Shown: positions 1 to 11,161, counted from the stretch's first letter. The stretch: 64,000 bases of DNA from Pseudevernia furfuracea (GCA_022315425.1 JAIUPT010000021.1:1488001-1552000); one strand, 5' to 3'. Numbers and translations: made by a program. The notes: generated by a model not told the origin, from the sequence alone.

Positions 1-667
1 TACAGCCTTCATCGAGCAGCTCCCAGTGATCATGTTGGAGTTTATCCCAGTTAGAAAGACCACGGCAGATTGCGACTTGACCAAGGCCTGGAACATGATA
101 TTTGAGTAGTTGTGTGACCACTTTAATTGCCCGCCCGGCCTTTTGTGCATATGACGTGTAGTATTGCTTTTCTGTGAAGAACATGAGCATCTTCAAGCTC
201 GCTGCATTTCGCTGCCCGATCTGTCGTAGAAAGACAGCGAGAATTGAAAAAATCGGAGTTTCGAACTGTCTCCCGATCAAAGGTACTGCTGGATTTGGAT
301 GAAATTCCCTGCATAAAGCTTCAAGGTTGTCTTTTGGAAAACCATCATCCATTAAGTCGTAGTCTCTCCTGGGCTGGAATTGAAAAATGTTTTCGCTATA
401 CAACATCGGTGTTGCCTCTCGATAAATAGCCTTGCATGTGCGGAGGATTTGCGGAGTAAGACCTATGCTATCACAGTCTCCGCTACGGCTACCGGGGTTG
501 CGGATGGCGCCGGTGTTGAGGATGGCGGTCATCTTCCATTGATCTTTGTGCCACTCGCATTCGAGCACCACCCTGATGCTTTTGCGGGGTCTGAGTCGAG
601 AGGGGTATGCCACTAGGAGGTAGCCGTAGATTTCTAGCCGGATCTCTGTATGGATGAAGAGAGCCAT
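1..667 (-). CDS. 2EXR (F-box-like) domain protein, 3' part beyond left edge
   Basis: The minus strand is open from the ATG at 665-667 to the left edge (at least 222 residues), and an in-frame stop at 674-676 supports this start. The N-terminus carries the EIRLEIYGYLL motif, and about 75 residues later comes LRTCKAIYREATPMLYSENIF. That pair of motifs is the hallmark of the fungal 2EXR domain, a leucine-rich segment distantly related to F-boxes; such proteins are abundant in ascomycetes and mostly uncharacterised. The remaining part has no motif I recognise. No intron is needed in the visible portion. The stop codon lies outside the window. The family call is from remembered motifs; the reading frame is directly visible. 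Confidence 0.75.
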   Translation of the reverse strand, partial: MALFIHTEIRLEIYGYLLVAYPSRLRPRKSIRVVLECEWHKDQWKMTAILNTGAIRNPGSRSGDCDSIGLTPQILRTCKAIYREATPMLYSENIFQFQPRRDYDLMDDGFPKDNLEALCREFHPNPAVPLIGRQFETPIFSILAVFLRQIGQRNAASLKMLMFFTEKQYYTSYAQKAGRAIKVVTQLLKYHVPGLGQVAICRGLSNWDKLQHDHWELLDEGC

Positions 668-1250
668 TAGCCTTCATTGTACACTCGATGTGAGTATGAG
701 TTGAAGACTAACCAACCGGAAGCTGCATGAACGGAAATTCAGTCAGCTCAGTGTCACTTGAGATGGCTAAAGCCGCCGTGTCTGATTCCAAAGAGACGCC
801 TTGGACCAGGTCGCGAGAGGTCACGCTGGGAGGCATCTCGAATTGCCCTTTCGATACGGCAATGACTGGGCTTTAGAGATATGTTGTCCTTGTGTTATGG
901 TAACGTAGGCTGATTTTCCGTGGGAAAAGGGAGAGAGATTTGGAACCGAGTTTGCTGAACGAGTGATGGAGTGATGGATGAAGCAGTGACACGAGACAAA
1001 TGTGCTGACAGCAGGGCCAAAGTCTTAACAAGGCTCTGGATTGTAGAGTAGATGTGGATGGAGGAGCTTGCGGTGAAGAATAAATCAATGAAGCGATTCA
1101 TGAAGTTAGAAGCCAAAGCAGGAAGCCGTTGCCAAGCCCAAGTTGACGAAAATCTAGGTGAGGCCCTAACGGAACCAAGGTAAAAAGGAGAATGGTGTTA
1201 GAAAATCTGGCAAACAGCACTAGTATTTTGAACCCTCTGATATTTGCTCC
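668..1250. other. Intergenic, no gene seen
   Basis: Presumed upstream region of the 2EXR gene. Short open frames here lack coding character and I see no repeat. Confidence 0.5.
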
Positions 1251-1430
1251 ACCCTCCCAGCTCCCCCGGCGAGGAGCGACAATCTTCCGCGAAGCGGGGA
1301 CAATCTTCTGCGAAGCAGCAATCTCACCGCCATATAACCACCTCTTCCGTCTGCGAGGAGCGCCAGCGACGAGTGACGGAATGACAATCTTCCGCGAAGC
1401 GGTAACAATCTTCTGCGAAGCAGTAATTAA
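1251..1430 (+). repeat. Hairpin-array repeat, copy 1
   Basis: Two tandem units each begin with a GCGAGGAGCG-type block and then carry two mini-hairpins: CCGC-GAA-GCGG at 1287-1297 and 1392-1402, and CTGC-GAA-GCAG at 1308-1318 and 1413-1423. They are linked by ACAATCTT and end in AGTAATTAATAA. The same family occurs at 5500-5770 and, degraded and inverted, near 25995. The stems differ by compensatory changes. The core GCGAAGC is the heptamer known for exceptionally stable DNA mini-hairpins. No target duplication or coding sequence is recognisable. Confidence 0.75.
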
Positions 1431-1792
1431 TAACCATAATAGTTTTGCCTTGTTTTCCTTCTTATATATTTGTACTAGCGTCACTCCCTTCCCTTCACTC
1501 CTTTTAAAGCTTAGACAAACGCGGTTAAGCGTCGTCTATAGCTTACTTTGGAAAGTAATCAGCTTTGGAAAGTAAAGTGAGGTTTGCAAAATCATTATCA
1601 ATCTCACAATTCACAACCATCTAGGAAAAGCCTTCACATAATCCAGTTTCACAGCACACACAATTCTTCTCGTATACAACTCAGTTGGCTAGGTACGTCT
1701 ACTTCATCGCCATGGATTTCTGTCGCTCATTGACCTCTTCTTAAAATTCATCTACTAACGAGCTTTCGCAGTCCCTTAAGCGTTTTACCATC
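1431..1792. other. Intergenic, putative promoter of the next gene
   Basis: AT-rich, with a short direct repeat of the word TTTGGAAAGTAA at about 1548-1576. No gene is seen; it probably holds the 5' region of the frame starting at 1793. Confidence 0.4.
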
Positions 1793-2203
1793 ATGGCTTC
1801 TGAAAATGACGACTCATTTGACGAGGCTTTTATAAGTGCCTTCTCTTTCAGGCAAGAGCCTGATAATTACGATGGTGTACTCGGGATACAAGAATCAATC
1901 GAGAACATTAATCGATCAATTCCTGATTTTCAAAAGGAGCTCGCTCATGGATCCAGCTCAGATGTTACTCTTGTTACTCAATCAAGCTCAACTACTGATG
2001 ACAATCAACAGATATAGTACTCTCATATCGATATGAAGAACATTAATGTTGATATTCAAACTCAGATCATGAACATAGACCAAGGCGGTAGCTTATCGAA
2101 GCCTGTCGAATTCGCAAACTCATTCAACTTAGATGCTGCTGTTGTTGCTCAATCAAGCCCAACTACTGGTCACAATCAACAGGTCTAGTACTCCCATATC
2201 GAT
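1793..2203 (+). pseudogene. 5' segment of unknown protein, internally duplicated, two in-frame TAG codons
   Basis: The frame from ATG 1793 is the same frame as the 422-codon reading frame beginning at 2204, interrupted only by TAG at 2015-2017 and 2186-2188. A segment of about 90 bp is duplicated with a 171-bp (57-codon) offset, and both stops sit at the same place in the two copies, between NQQ(I/V) and YSHIDMK. CAG to TAG mutation before the duplication would explain this. Removal by splicing or stop readthrough are alternatives; I did not find a convincing intron. The encoded segment is acidic and rich in Ser, Asn and Gln. No family recognised. Confidence 0.5.
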
Positions 2204-3472
2204 ATGAAGGACATCAATGTTGACATATCATTAGCAGGGTTTGACCGGTTCAACTATGCCTTCGCCCGATCTCAGCAAAATGGGCCCTACGAAGCAAGGT
2301 CCCCAAGTCATCAGATCGACCAAGGGAGTCAAATCCACGGTGAGCAAATCGATAAAATCATATTTAACGCTTATCTTGCTGACTTTGTCAAGGGGAGATT
2401 CATCATGACACGAAAAATGCGACCAAACACCTTCGTAAAGGGAGATCGATCGGATATTACGTCCTTTTTATCCTGCTATGACTCAGAGCCTAGAGTGACA
2501 GCGTACTTGGGTTACGACGACATGACAGAGTTCCGAAAGTGTCTTTTCAGCTTCCACGTAATTGACTTTTTCAATGTCTACTCCAAGCATTGTCCGGGGA
2601 GATCCGGAAAGGTAGCCCTGAAGCTGATTCGCGATCTTCCAAACCCGGAAGCGCTATTTCTTCACACACTCTCAGAGGCCGTCGAGATCTACACGATATC
2701 ATCCAAAGCAACTTCGACGGAGCAGCAGAAGCTTGATGATGAGACAAACACGAACTATCTAATGGCCACGATTCTTTATCGACTTTTCACCACCTTACAG
2801 ACACCTCCTTCATACACTAACGCAGAGCTTTCACAACGTCAAGCAGCTGCTGCGGAGGGTTTCAAAGCTGTGAACGACCAGCGCTTGCCCACAGGGTTTG
2901 ACGTTGTCAACATCATCTTCTCAACGCTCGGCCCTCAGAGCGCTCTGGGGAAAGATGCTTTGAAGACTTACAATCGCACCTACAATCTTCTTCGTTCCAT
3001 ATCACACGCCCTTTCGCCCTCAAGATGGAAGAACAAGTATATGAAAGAAAACGTCGACCCTTTTCACCCTCTCAGCATTCATGTCACCGCAATCCCTCGA
3101 TGGATGATGCAGGCAAAGACGACGAACAACCTCGGTAGCTCAATGCGAGCTCCTCCCCTGCCTTCTAAGAAAATCAAATTGCTTTGGGATCGAGCCCGAA
3201 AGATCGCCCATACGGAGGCGCTAGGCGCTCACATCGAAAAGTTTATCGACTTTCATGAACTTCTGTTACCCAAAACGGAGGAGGCCTGCGTGAAGGATTC
3301 GAGAGTATTCCCCACTGGTGAAATGTGGAGGGACACAGTGCGCAGACAACTGCGTCTCGGCGAGTTAAAAGCTAGACCTTGTGACTATGCAGCTAAAAGC
3401 CTCAGACTCCTCCTCGAGAGAGATGCAGACTTTGCGGGTTTACGGCCGTGGAGAACCGGCACCTTGGGATGA
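2204..3472 (+). CDS. Unknown protein, 422 residues
   Basis: A long uninterrupted frame ending in TGA at 3470-3472. I used ATG 2204 because it is the first Met after the second upstream TAG; the native start may be ATG 1793. There is no signal peptide and no membrane segment. The middle is mixed alpha-helical in character and the C-terminal third is basic (SKKIKLLWDRARK, then WRDTVRRQLRLGELK). No catalytic motif or known domain is visible. It lies between a hairpin-array repeat and microsatellites, in accessory DNA, and differs from neighbouring relics in having few apparent mutations. It could be a lineage-specific gene or a fragment of an element. Confidence 0.55.
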   Translation: MKDINVDISLAGFDRFNYAFARSQQNGPYEARSPSHQIDQGSQIHGEQIDKIIFNAYLADFVKGRFIMTRKMRPNTFVKGDRSDITSFLSCYDSEPRVTAYLGYDDMTEFRKCLFSFHVIDFFNVYSKHCPGRSGKVALKLIRDLPNPEALFLHTLSEAVEIYTISSKATSTEQQKLDDETNTNYLMATILYRLFTTLQTPPSYTNAELSQRQAAAAEGFKAVNDQRLPTGFDVVNIIFSTLGPQSALGKDALKTYNRTYNLLRSISHALSPSRWKNKYMKENVDPFHPLSIHVTAIPRWMMQAKTTNNLGSSMRAPPLPSKKIKLLWDRARKIAHTEALGAHIEKFIDFHELLLPKTEEACVKDSRVFPTGEMWRDTVRRQLRLGELKARPCDYAAKSLRLLLERDADFAGLRPWRTGTLG

Positions 3473-4149
3473 AGTCAAGTCCCTTCTACGTCAGACCAAC
3501 TCCTCTGTAACCTTTTATCTACACTTTAAAGGCCCTGGCAGAAGACGAGGATTTCGGATTTGAGCATCAAGGACCGCCATTGGCGTTACAAAACGATTTG
3601 TGCCTCGATGCGGACAACGACGTTGAACTACGCCCGCAGACGGTGCCTGGGCGACGGTCGGTATCAGTGGGGACCGTCTCTCAAAATAAAGACCTACTAC
3701 TAACGTAGTAGAGGGGAGGGAGGGGGGGGGGGGGGAGGGCGCTTGTATAACTTGCTGACTGGAATCTGAGGGGACGAAAAGTTTTATGATGGCGATGTGA
3801 TATGATGTGATGAAGTGTGATTGAGAGTGATTAATATCGTAAAAAGGTGACACACTAATACAGAGGAGACGATGAGGGGTTTACGATTTAAATATAAATA
3901 TAAATAAAGATGAAGGTGTAGATGTAGATGTAGATGTAGATGTAGATATAAATGTAAATATAAATATAAAAGAATGATTGAAAGATAAGATGGCCTTTAA
4001 AAGATCGTTGATAAAAGTAAGTCTAGAGAGAAAGAGAAAGAAGAGAAAGACATAAATATTAAAGAGACGAGACTGAGATAAGCGAATGAACTGAAGGCGA
4101 GCTGATTTGTAAGAGCGGATGAGAGGGTTAGCCTAGGGACCGGCTTTGA

Positions 4150-4185
<36 letters not shown>

Positions 4186-4324
4186 GAGATGTTTGCTTAG
4201 GGATGTGGCGACTATAGTAGATGATTCACTTGGGAAGGGATTTCACTTTAGGGATGTATATTATGTAGTTCTATATACAGGGTGTGTGGATCGCTCAACA
4301 ACGCTATGGTGATGCTATAGCCCC
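3473..4324. repeat. Microsatellite-rich intergenic region
   Basis: No gene seen. It holds a G tract around 3721-3737, an ATAAAT-type run near 3890, a GTAGAT repeat around 3917-3950, and a GAAA tetranucleotide run around 4147-4187. Confidence 0.7.
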
Positions 4325-5497
4325 TCATATGTTGGGACTGTATCTACTCAATCCCCGTAATTTCTTCCCATAGATGAAGAATAGTATGGGTACCGGCAGG
4401 AACGCCACTGTCAAGAACCCAAGGAGACTGGTCGCCCAGTTTACCCCCAATGTGTGGTACAGGGCAGTAGCGAACAGCGGGAATCCTGCGCCGGCCATGG
4501 ATCTCACAAGAGTATTTGCGGCAATGGCGCTGTTCGCTTGCATCAGGTAGACGTCGATGATGTAGCTTAACCCCTGCAAGAAGATCAGGAGTACTCCCGC
4601 TCCGATTGGTATACCGGCGATGACCTGCGGTACCCAGGAAACATGCGGGTTTGATGTCCATGCGAACCAGAAGAGGCCGATTGGTAATAAAAAGGCTCCT
4701 ACTATCATCGGAAGTAGCCTCTCCTCGGGTATTGGCTTCCCCCCATTGGCTTCCATCTTCCGCCTGAATCGCGTGTTGGATGTGTACACGATGATGCCGA
4801 CACCAATGATGACACCGATGGTGATGCCGAGAAAGGGGAGGGCGCCGACACCAGCATTCCAGCCTCGGCTTTCCTGGAATGCGATTGGATATGCTTCAAA
4901 GAAGAGGTAGAGAATGCCGTAGATGAAGGCCATGTATAATGTTATGAGAACGAGAATGGGCTCGAGCGCCATCATGATGAAAGGACGAAAAAGATATTTG
5001 TTGATGATTTCCTTCATGTTGACTTGGTTTTCGTCCGCCGGTGCATGTATTGCCCAATTCTTCGACTCAAAGCGTATCTTTGCGGCTTTGCGCTGTAGCA
5101 GCACCGGTGTGTAAGACTCTGCGCATATGAACCAGGCGAGTGTTCCGAAGAAAGCCGCCATGATCAGGGTAATCCAGGCCGTCCACCTCCAACCGAGGTA
5201 GCTCTTGGTGACGAAGCCGCCAACAATAGGCCCTGCCACTGGTCCAATGAATGTGGCGCCCGAGAAGAGGCCAAGGGCAAAACCTCTTTCGACAGGACCC
5301 CAAAAGTCGGCCAATGTTCCTCCGATTATTGCCAATGGGGCCGACCCGAACAAGCCGCCGAGAAATCGAGCAAGCATGATTGTTTCGATGTTTTGGGCTA
5401 CGGCGACGGGGATTTGGAAGATGGCGAAGACGAAGAATCCGAAGAAGAGGGGAATCTTTCGACCATAAAGCTCCGAAAGTGGTCCCCAAAGGACCCG
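4325..5497 (-). pseudogene. 3' half of a DHA1-type MFS drug transporter
   Basis: Read on the minus strand, the sequence starts abruptly at VLWGPLSELYGRK and continues to a normal C-terminus with stop at 4325-4327. WGPLSELYGRK is motif A, the loop between membrane helices 2 and 3, and is followed by RFLGGLFGSAPLA and ADFWGP, all diagnostic of the DHA1 multidrug:H+ antiporter family (Tpo/Flr-like). About ten helices remain. Helices 1-2 are missing; they are found at 13136-13566 on the opposite strand. Directly beyond position 5498 the sequence changes to the hairpin-array repeat. An ATG at 5375-5377 could give a shorter protein, but it would lack the first helices and would not be functional. 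Confidence 0.85.
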
Positions 5498-5499
5498 GC

Positions 5500-5770
5500 T
5501 CCCCGGCGAGGAGCGTCAGCGACGAGTGGGGGAGCGACAATCTTCCGCGAAGCGGGAACAATCTTCTGCGAAGCAGTAATTAATAATCACTCTCTCATAA
5601 GGGAGTTAGTTACAATCTTTCGCGAAGCGATAACAATCTTTCGCGAAGTAATAATTAATAACCACTCTTTTAACATTCTCTGCGAGAAGCGTTAGCGACG
5701 AATAAAGAAACGATAATCTTTCGCGAAGCGATAATAATCTTTTACGAAGTGATAATTAATAATTATTACT
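5500..5770 (+). repeat. Hairpin-array repeat, copy 2 (three tandem units)
   Basis: The units become progressively more decayed from left to right. Intact mini-hairpins are CCGC-GAA-GCGG (5545-5555), CTGC-GAA-GCAG (5566-5576), TCGC-GAA-GCGA (5620-5630) and TCGC-GAA-GCGA (5721-5731). Others, at about 5641 and 5741, are damaged. Each pair is followed by an AATTAATAA-type spacer. The array begins exactly where the MFS homology ends, so it marks the left break of the split gene. Confidence 0.8.
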
Positions 5771-6012
5771 ACTTATTGTAAGGACCGTACTGTGGTGATA
5801 ACCGTAGTGTAGTATGTAACGAAGATAACAAGCTAAGGGGCAACTATGGACCGGGAGGGAGGCCATATATGTATGGCGGAGTGAACCTGCCAAGACACGC
5901 TAAGCCTGATAGGGCTAGCGTAGGTGTCAAAGGTACGAGGTGTCAAGGGATGCAGGGTACGCTCGTAACACTTATTATCATCTTATATCTCTTTATCTTT
6001 ATGAATATCTCG
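5771..6012. other. Non-coding flank of the copia element
   Basis: No coding potential. Several CTAAGCC/GCTAGC words suggest it may be part of an older element into which the copia element inserted. I cannot define its ends. Confidence 0.35.
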
Positions 6013-6017
6013 AATTG

Positions 6018-6205
6018 TGTTGGAAAGTGCGGTAGGTCGAGAGCCTAACCTCCCCATACAAGCCTGGTTGGTAGAGACCGACCGATTGGGACTAGCGCGC
6101 TCGCTTAGACTAGCGCGCACCATAAGTGGTCACTCGGCCACTCTGTGTACTTATCTCCTAAGTAATTCGATAGTAATTCATGACGATTACCCTGCCTATT
6201 CAATA
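6018..6205 (+). repeat. 5' LTR of the copia-like element
   Basis: 188 bp, starting TGTTGG and ending CAATA. It is the same length as the 3' LTR with no indel between them. It differs at about ten positions, seven of them G here and A in the 3' copy. Confidence 0.92.
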
Positions 6206-6220
6206 GGTTATGAGCCCGGG
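6206..6220 (+). other. Primer-binding site of the copia-like element
   Basis: GGTTATGAGCCCGGG directly follows the 5' LTR. It is complementary to the anticodon stem-loop of initiator tRNA-Met (GGGCTCATAACC), so a half-tRNA primer like that used by Drosophila copia is likely. Confidence 0.75.
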
Positions 6221-6445
6221 TTAGCGTAAGCTGCCGATAGCCGTTATCTACTCGTTCGTTCACGAAGTCAACGAGCTAAACGGCAGTGAAGGGGAGACTT
6301 CACCGAGTTGTTACTCAAAGCAGTTGAAAGTTCCACTGCGGTAGAAAGATTCTATTTATTACCCTGTCAGAGGACAGAAGACTAACAAGAGATCAGTACT
6401 CACTATTACATTCAAGATCGAACAAGCGGCTTCAGCTTCAACATC

Positions 6446-9400
6446 ATGACTGACACCGAATTCAAATCCAGCGCAAAGCGAGCTGTCGACACTCTCACTC
6501 GCCAGAATCACGAGCTCTGATTCAAGCTTCTAAAGCAATGATTTATTGGCGAAGGATTGTGGGAGGTGATCGATTCAGACAACGTCCCTGACGTAACCTT
6601 CATGATAGAATCCGCAGCGTCCTCCGCAGCGTCCTTATATGACAAAATCCTCACTGATACTCTCGAATATCAGAATAAGGCCAAGCTGAATACAAGAGCT
6701 CAATATTAGCTTCTCTTATGTATCAGCACGGACGATATGAAATACGTGACGGAGGAAATAAGAGCCAGAGGCATTTGAATGAAGCTGCTTATCAAGTACA
6801 AGAAGAAGCTCAAGACAGTCGAACATCAAACCCTTACCGACCTCTTGAACTATCAAAAGGATCCCGCGTTGGATATTCAAGCCACTTACACCGAGATCAC
6901 CAAAATGAGTCGAAAGGTCGCGGAGTTTCAACCTAATCTCTCTGTCTTCACTTCAGTCAATCAGCGCTTTCAGATCCTACTTAAGTGTCTGTTAAAGGAA
7001 GATTACGGCGCCATTCGTGACGCCTTCGACGCTCAAGCGAACCCAGACATCGAGACGTTCATGATGAAGTTGAAGAAGAAAGAGGCGCAGCTCATCGCGA
7101 ACAAGAAGGAGGTGGTTATGCTAGTCAAGGGTTATGATCGTAAGGGCGATCATAAGCATGATCACGGCCGCGAGCGCTTCGCTTATTGCATTCCTCAACG
7201 TCGCTCAAGCTTCAGTCAGAGTGAGTATCGCTTTTCAAAGTTCAAGACAATTAAGAAGAGCTGTTTCCTCTGCGGCGAGAATCACTTTATTAGAGATTAT
7301 AAGTACGTCAGGAAGCTTCGAAAGTTGATAAAGATTATAAACACGTACAAGAACAAAAAGAAGGGCAAGCAAAAGACATACAATACAAAGAACTCCGAGG
7401 TCAAAGACAAGCTTCCTTTCGCTAGCAGCAACGAGGAGTCTCTTATTATCGACTCCGACAATGAGACGAACTTGAAGGAGATCGCTGCCCTGTTCAAGAA
7501 ACTGATTAGTACCGTTCCCAAATCCGATTGAATCGCCGACATCGACGCCACGTCTTATATGACTGACCAACTTCAACTCTTTAGTGAACCTCTCAAATCA
7601 ATTAAAAGACGCACGATCAGAGTCGAAGGGGAGAGATTATATTCAAATCAGTGTAAGACGGTGATCATGAGGGTCAATAGCGGCGAGTGTCGTCTAACGA
7701 ACGTGCTTTACGTGCCTGAGCTGAGAGTCAATCTGTTGTCTGATCGTCGCTTTATCAAATGCGGACTGAGAGAGAGCTTCAATAACGATGGGCTGTTCAT
7801 GCACATCAAGGAGGGCATCGAGATGCTTAGAGCTCCTGCCCGCAGCGGCATCTACATAGTAGACAAGGTTACGTTCAAATTAGATGAGTTTGCGTACCCA
7901 GCTTTCATTGAGAGTGAGCTTGTTTCAACTGTTTCAATCGCAATCGCGTCGTTAGTAGCCTCGGATTCGGAGGAGTTGCTTTCGAACAATAAGTCTCAAA
8001 TGAATATTAGCTCGGACGTCGAGTCTCAAGCACCCAAATCTCAAGTCGAGTCTAGCACTGATACAGCATCAAAGAAGCGTGATCTTTACACGCTCTGATA
8101 TCGTCGTCTCGGGCACTTAGGCTCTGCGAAGCTTAGGAATTTGTATAAGATCATCACTCTCAAGAAGCTTATTTTCATTGTAGAAGCAGAGACCCTCTGT
8201 GAGGTATGCGTTATCACCAAGATAACTAATAAGCGAAATCGAACGTTAGTCGAAAGAAGATCTCGAATACTAGCACTCGTATTCGTTGATATTTGCGGAC
8301 CTCTTTCCACTTCAAGGCTCGGTTTCGAATACTTCTTAAAGATCGTAGACAACTAATCTCGAAGGACTTGACATCTATCTCTGATCAAGCGTTCGAACGC
8401 ATCGAAGGCTCTTCGACAATGAAAGCTGAAAGTGAAGCTACAGAGCTCCGTCAGCTTGTAAGTCGTACGCAGCGACAACGCCAAGGAGTTGAAATCCACG
8501 CTGGATGAATGATATGCTTCAATAGGCATTGAATCCGAATATATTATAGTCTACAACTCTCTTTAAAACGGCGTAGCTGAACGAGCTATCAGAACCACGG
8601 AGAATCAAATCAGGGCCATGCTTCAAGACGCTGACTTATCTCTAGAGTTCTGGCCTAAAGCAGACGAGGCGGATGTCTACGTCCGAAACCGGGTCGCTAT
8701 AGACCCCGTTGTTAACGGCGAGACAACGTGCCCCATGAAGGCTTGAACCAGCGTTAAGTCATCGATTGATCACCTCCGTGTATGGGGCTGCAAATGTTAC
8801 TCGTCGGTTGATATTAGATCGCTGCCAAATGAAGTCAGAATCGATAAGCTCGTCAATACAGAAAGATCTGATGTTTTTATGAGTTACGACGAGAACATTA
8901 CTATTCAATATCAGATATGAGCCCCCGATCGTCAAGCCGTCATCAAGTATCACAAGGTGATCTTTTCGAAGAATAAAAGATGGGGGAGTGAGCCCTTGAA
9001 TCTGAAGATAGTCACCGTTAACGTCTTATCTAAAAGACGCCCTGTTGATCGACCGCGCAAGGTCGCCGATGCTCCGATATAAGCCGTCGTTCCTTCTGAC
9101 CCAGTCGTCGCTGTTTCGAAACCTGTGATCATTGAGATCGAGATAGCCCCTATCGACGCAAGTAGCTATCGAGCACCCATCATGAAAGAACAGAACGATG
9201 GAATCAACCCCGAAGACGACTATGTCGATGAGGTCAATGATACTCCCGAGGTTAACGAGATGATCGCTGAGTCAACGATCCAGACACGGGCGAAACTGGC
9301 TGCTCTTATCGCACCCCCTAGACAGATACAGTAGTTTCTACACGTTGTCATTTCGAAGCGAAAGCGTCATGACTTCACCGACGAAGAAGAGCGTGACGAG

Positions 9401-11161
9401 CACCGTGACAAAATCGCCCGCGTCATGACCGCTTTGCTAGCTCAGAACTCAGACGACATAGAAGGTGAGGAGTGGGCCTTGACTGTCGTCTCGGATCAGT
9501 CAAGTAGGCACTTCATTGACAAGCTCGTTATTCCAGTTCTCGAAAGCTACGAGAAGGCAATCAATGACCCTATTTGAGGGAAGCTTTGACTAGAAGTCAT
9601 TAAAGCCGAGCTGATCGCGCTTATATCCAATGGAACTTGAGACGTAGTCGTCCCTTCTAAAGACGCGAACCTGATAACAAGCAAGTGAGTCTTCAAGACT
9701 AAGATGCATGTCGACGGCACTCTAGACAAGTTCAAAGTCAGACTAGTCGTCAGAGACTTCTCGCAGATGTACGGAGTTGACTACACGAATACCTTCGCGC
9801 CCACAGTGAAGTTTGACACTCTTCGCCTGTTTCTCGTCATCGTGGCTTTGAAGGACTTGAAATGTTATCAAGTGAACGTTAATAACGTCTTCATCGAATC
9901 TTTTCTGAAGGAGGTGATCTACATGACTTCTCCGCCGGGAGTCGAGTTACTTCCCGGCCAAGCTCTCTTGATTCGCCGAAGTCTTTATGGACTCAAGCAA
10001 GCAGTCAGAGACTGGAACGAGCGTTGCGTCAAGGAGCTCAAGAAACTCGGCTTTGAGCAGTGCGCAGTCGATCTCTGTATGCTTCGCCATAAGGAGCGAG
10101 ATATCATTCTTCTACTCTACGTTAACGACATTCCCGTCGCGACCAAGTCGCCGACGCAGGTGAAATGGTTCAAGAAGGAGTTCGACAAGATATTTAAGGT
10201 CAAGAACTTGGGGGAGATGAAGCGAATCCTTGACATTAGAATAACCCGAGATCGAAAGAAGCGTACCCTTCGAATGGATTAGTCTCACTATCTGAGCGAG
10301 GTGTTAAACGAGCTCCATATGAATATCGAAAAGCACATCGGCATCGTCTTTTCTATGAGCGGCTATGACGCCCTCCGTCCAGCTGGACCTGACGACGTAC
10401 GAATCAGTCTCAAGGACTATCAGCACAAAATCGGGAAGCTCAACTATGCGGCTATGCACATTCGCTTAGACATCTGCTTCCCACTTGAACGACTTAGTCA
10501 GTATCTCGTCGACCCCGCGGAACATCACGAACAAGCGTTGAAGACGTTGCTTCGGTACCTTCGAACCACTATCGACTTGAGCATAGTGTACGAAGGACTC
10601 GGAAGCAGTGAGAGTTTGCTTCTCAATCTTAGGGCATTCTCGAACTCTGACTACGCTGCGGACAGGCTCAATAGGAAGTCAATACTCGACTACGTTTACA
10701 TGTTCGTCGGAGAATCGATATCATGAATGAGTCGAAAGCAGAAGTCAGTTGCTACTTCTATCACTGAAGCCGAGTATATGACTTTATCCACGTGCGTAAA
10801 GGAAGGTTTATGAATGACTCAACTTCTCAGAGATATGGGATACGCGAAATACCTCGGAACGGAATTAGAACAGGTGGTCATTGCCGAGAATAACAAGCAC
10901 AAGGCTCAGTCGTCATTGTAGCTATTCGGCGACAATCAGATAGTCAATATCCTAGTCAAGGACGCTCACATTCACGAACGATCAAAGCACATCGACGTGA
11001 CCTATCACCATGTGAGAGACTCGTTTAATAGAAACCTGATAGAGTTGAACTATGTGTCTACAGCGAACATGGTCGCCGACGAACTCACTAAATCGTTAAT
11101 AGGGGATAAGTTCAAGAACTTCGTGAAGTTGCTAGAAATGCAGACCTTTAAAATGATGTAA
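6446..11161 (+). pseudogene. Broken gag-pol of the copia-like element
   Basis: The domains are recognisable in order. Gag ends in a zinc knuckle (about 7261-7305) whose last Cys has become Tyr. The protease motif after 7532 reads DID instead of DTG or DSG. Integrase runs from the GHLGSAKLRNL zinc region (about 8105) through DICGPL. Reverse transcriptase spans roughly 9570-10290, with the YVDD box changed to YVND near 10120. RNase H runs to 11161. Most stops are TGA where Trp is expected (for example 7529-7531, 8096-8098, 8744-8746, 9575-9577, 9587-9589, 9638-9640, 9686-9688, 10811-10813) or TAA/TAG where Gln is expected. This is a C:G to T:A mutational load, not frameshift decay. Confidence 0.9.

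Noticed and set aside
4325..5377. Intact shorter MFS gene starting at ATG 5377
   Set aside because: It would lack the first two helices and motif A; homology continues upstream of the ATG to about 5497 in the same frame.
5500..5770. CRISPR-like array
   Set aside because: Units are short hairpins with similar, not unique, spacers, decay along the array, and the genome is eukaryotic.
6446..11161. TGA read as Trp (altered genetic code or mitochondrial origin)
   Set aside because: TGG Trp codons occur in the same element (for example near 8650, 9472, 10013 and 10165), Gln codons are also turned into TAA/TAG, and neighbouring intact genes use TGA as a stop. Mutation explains all of it.
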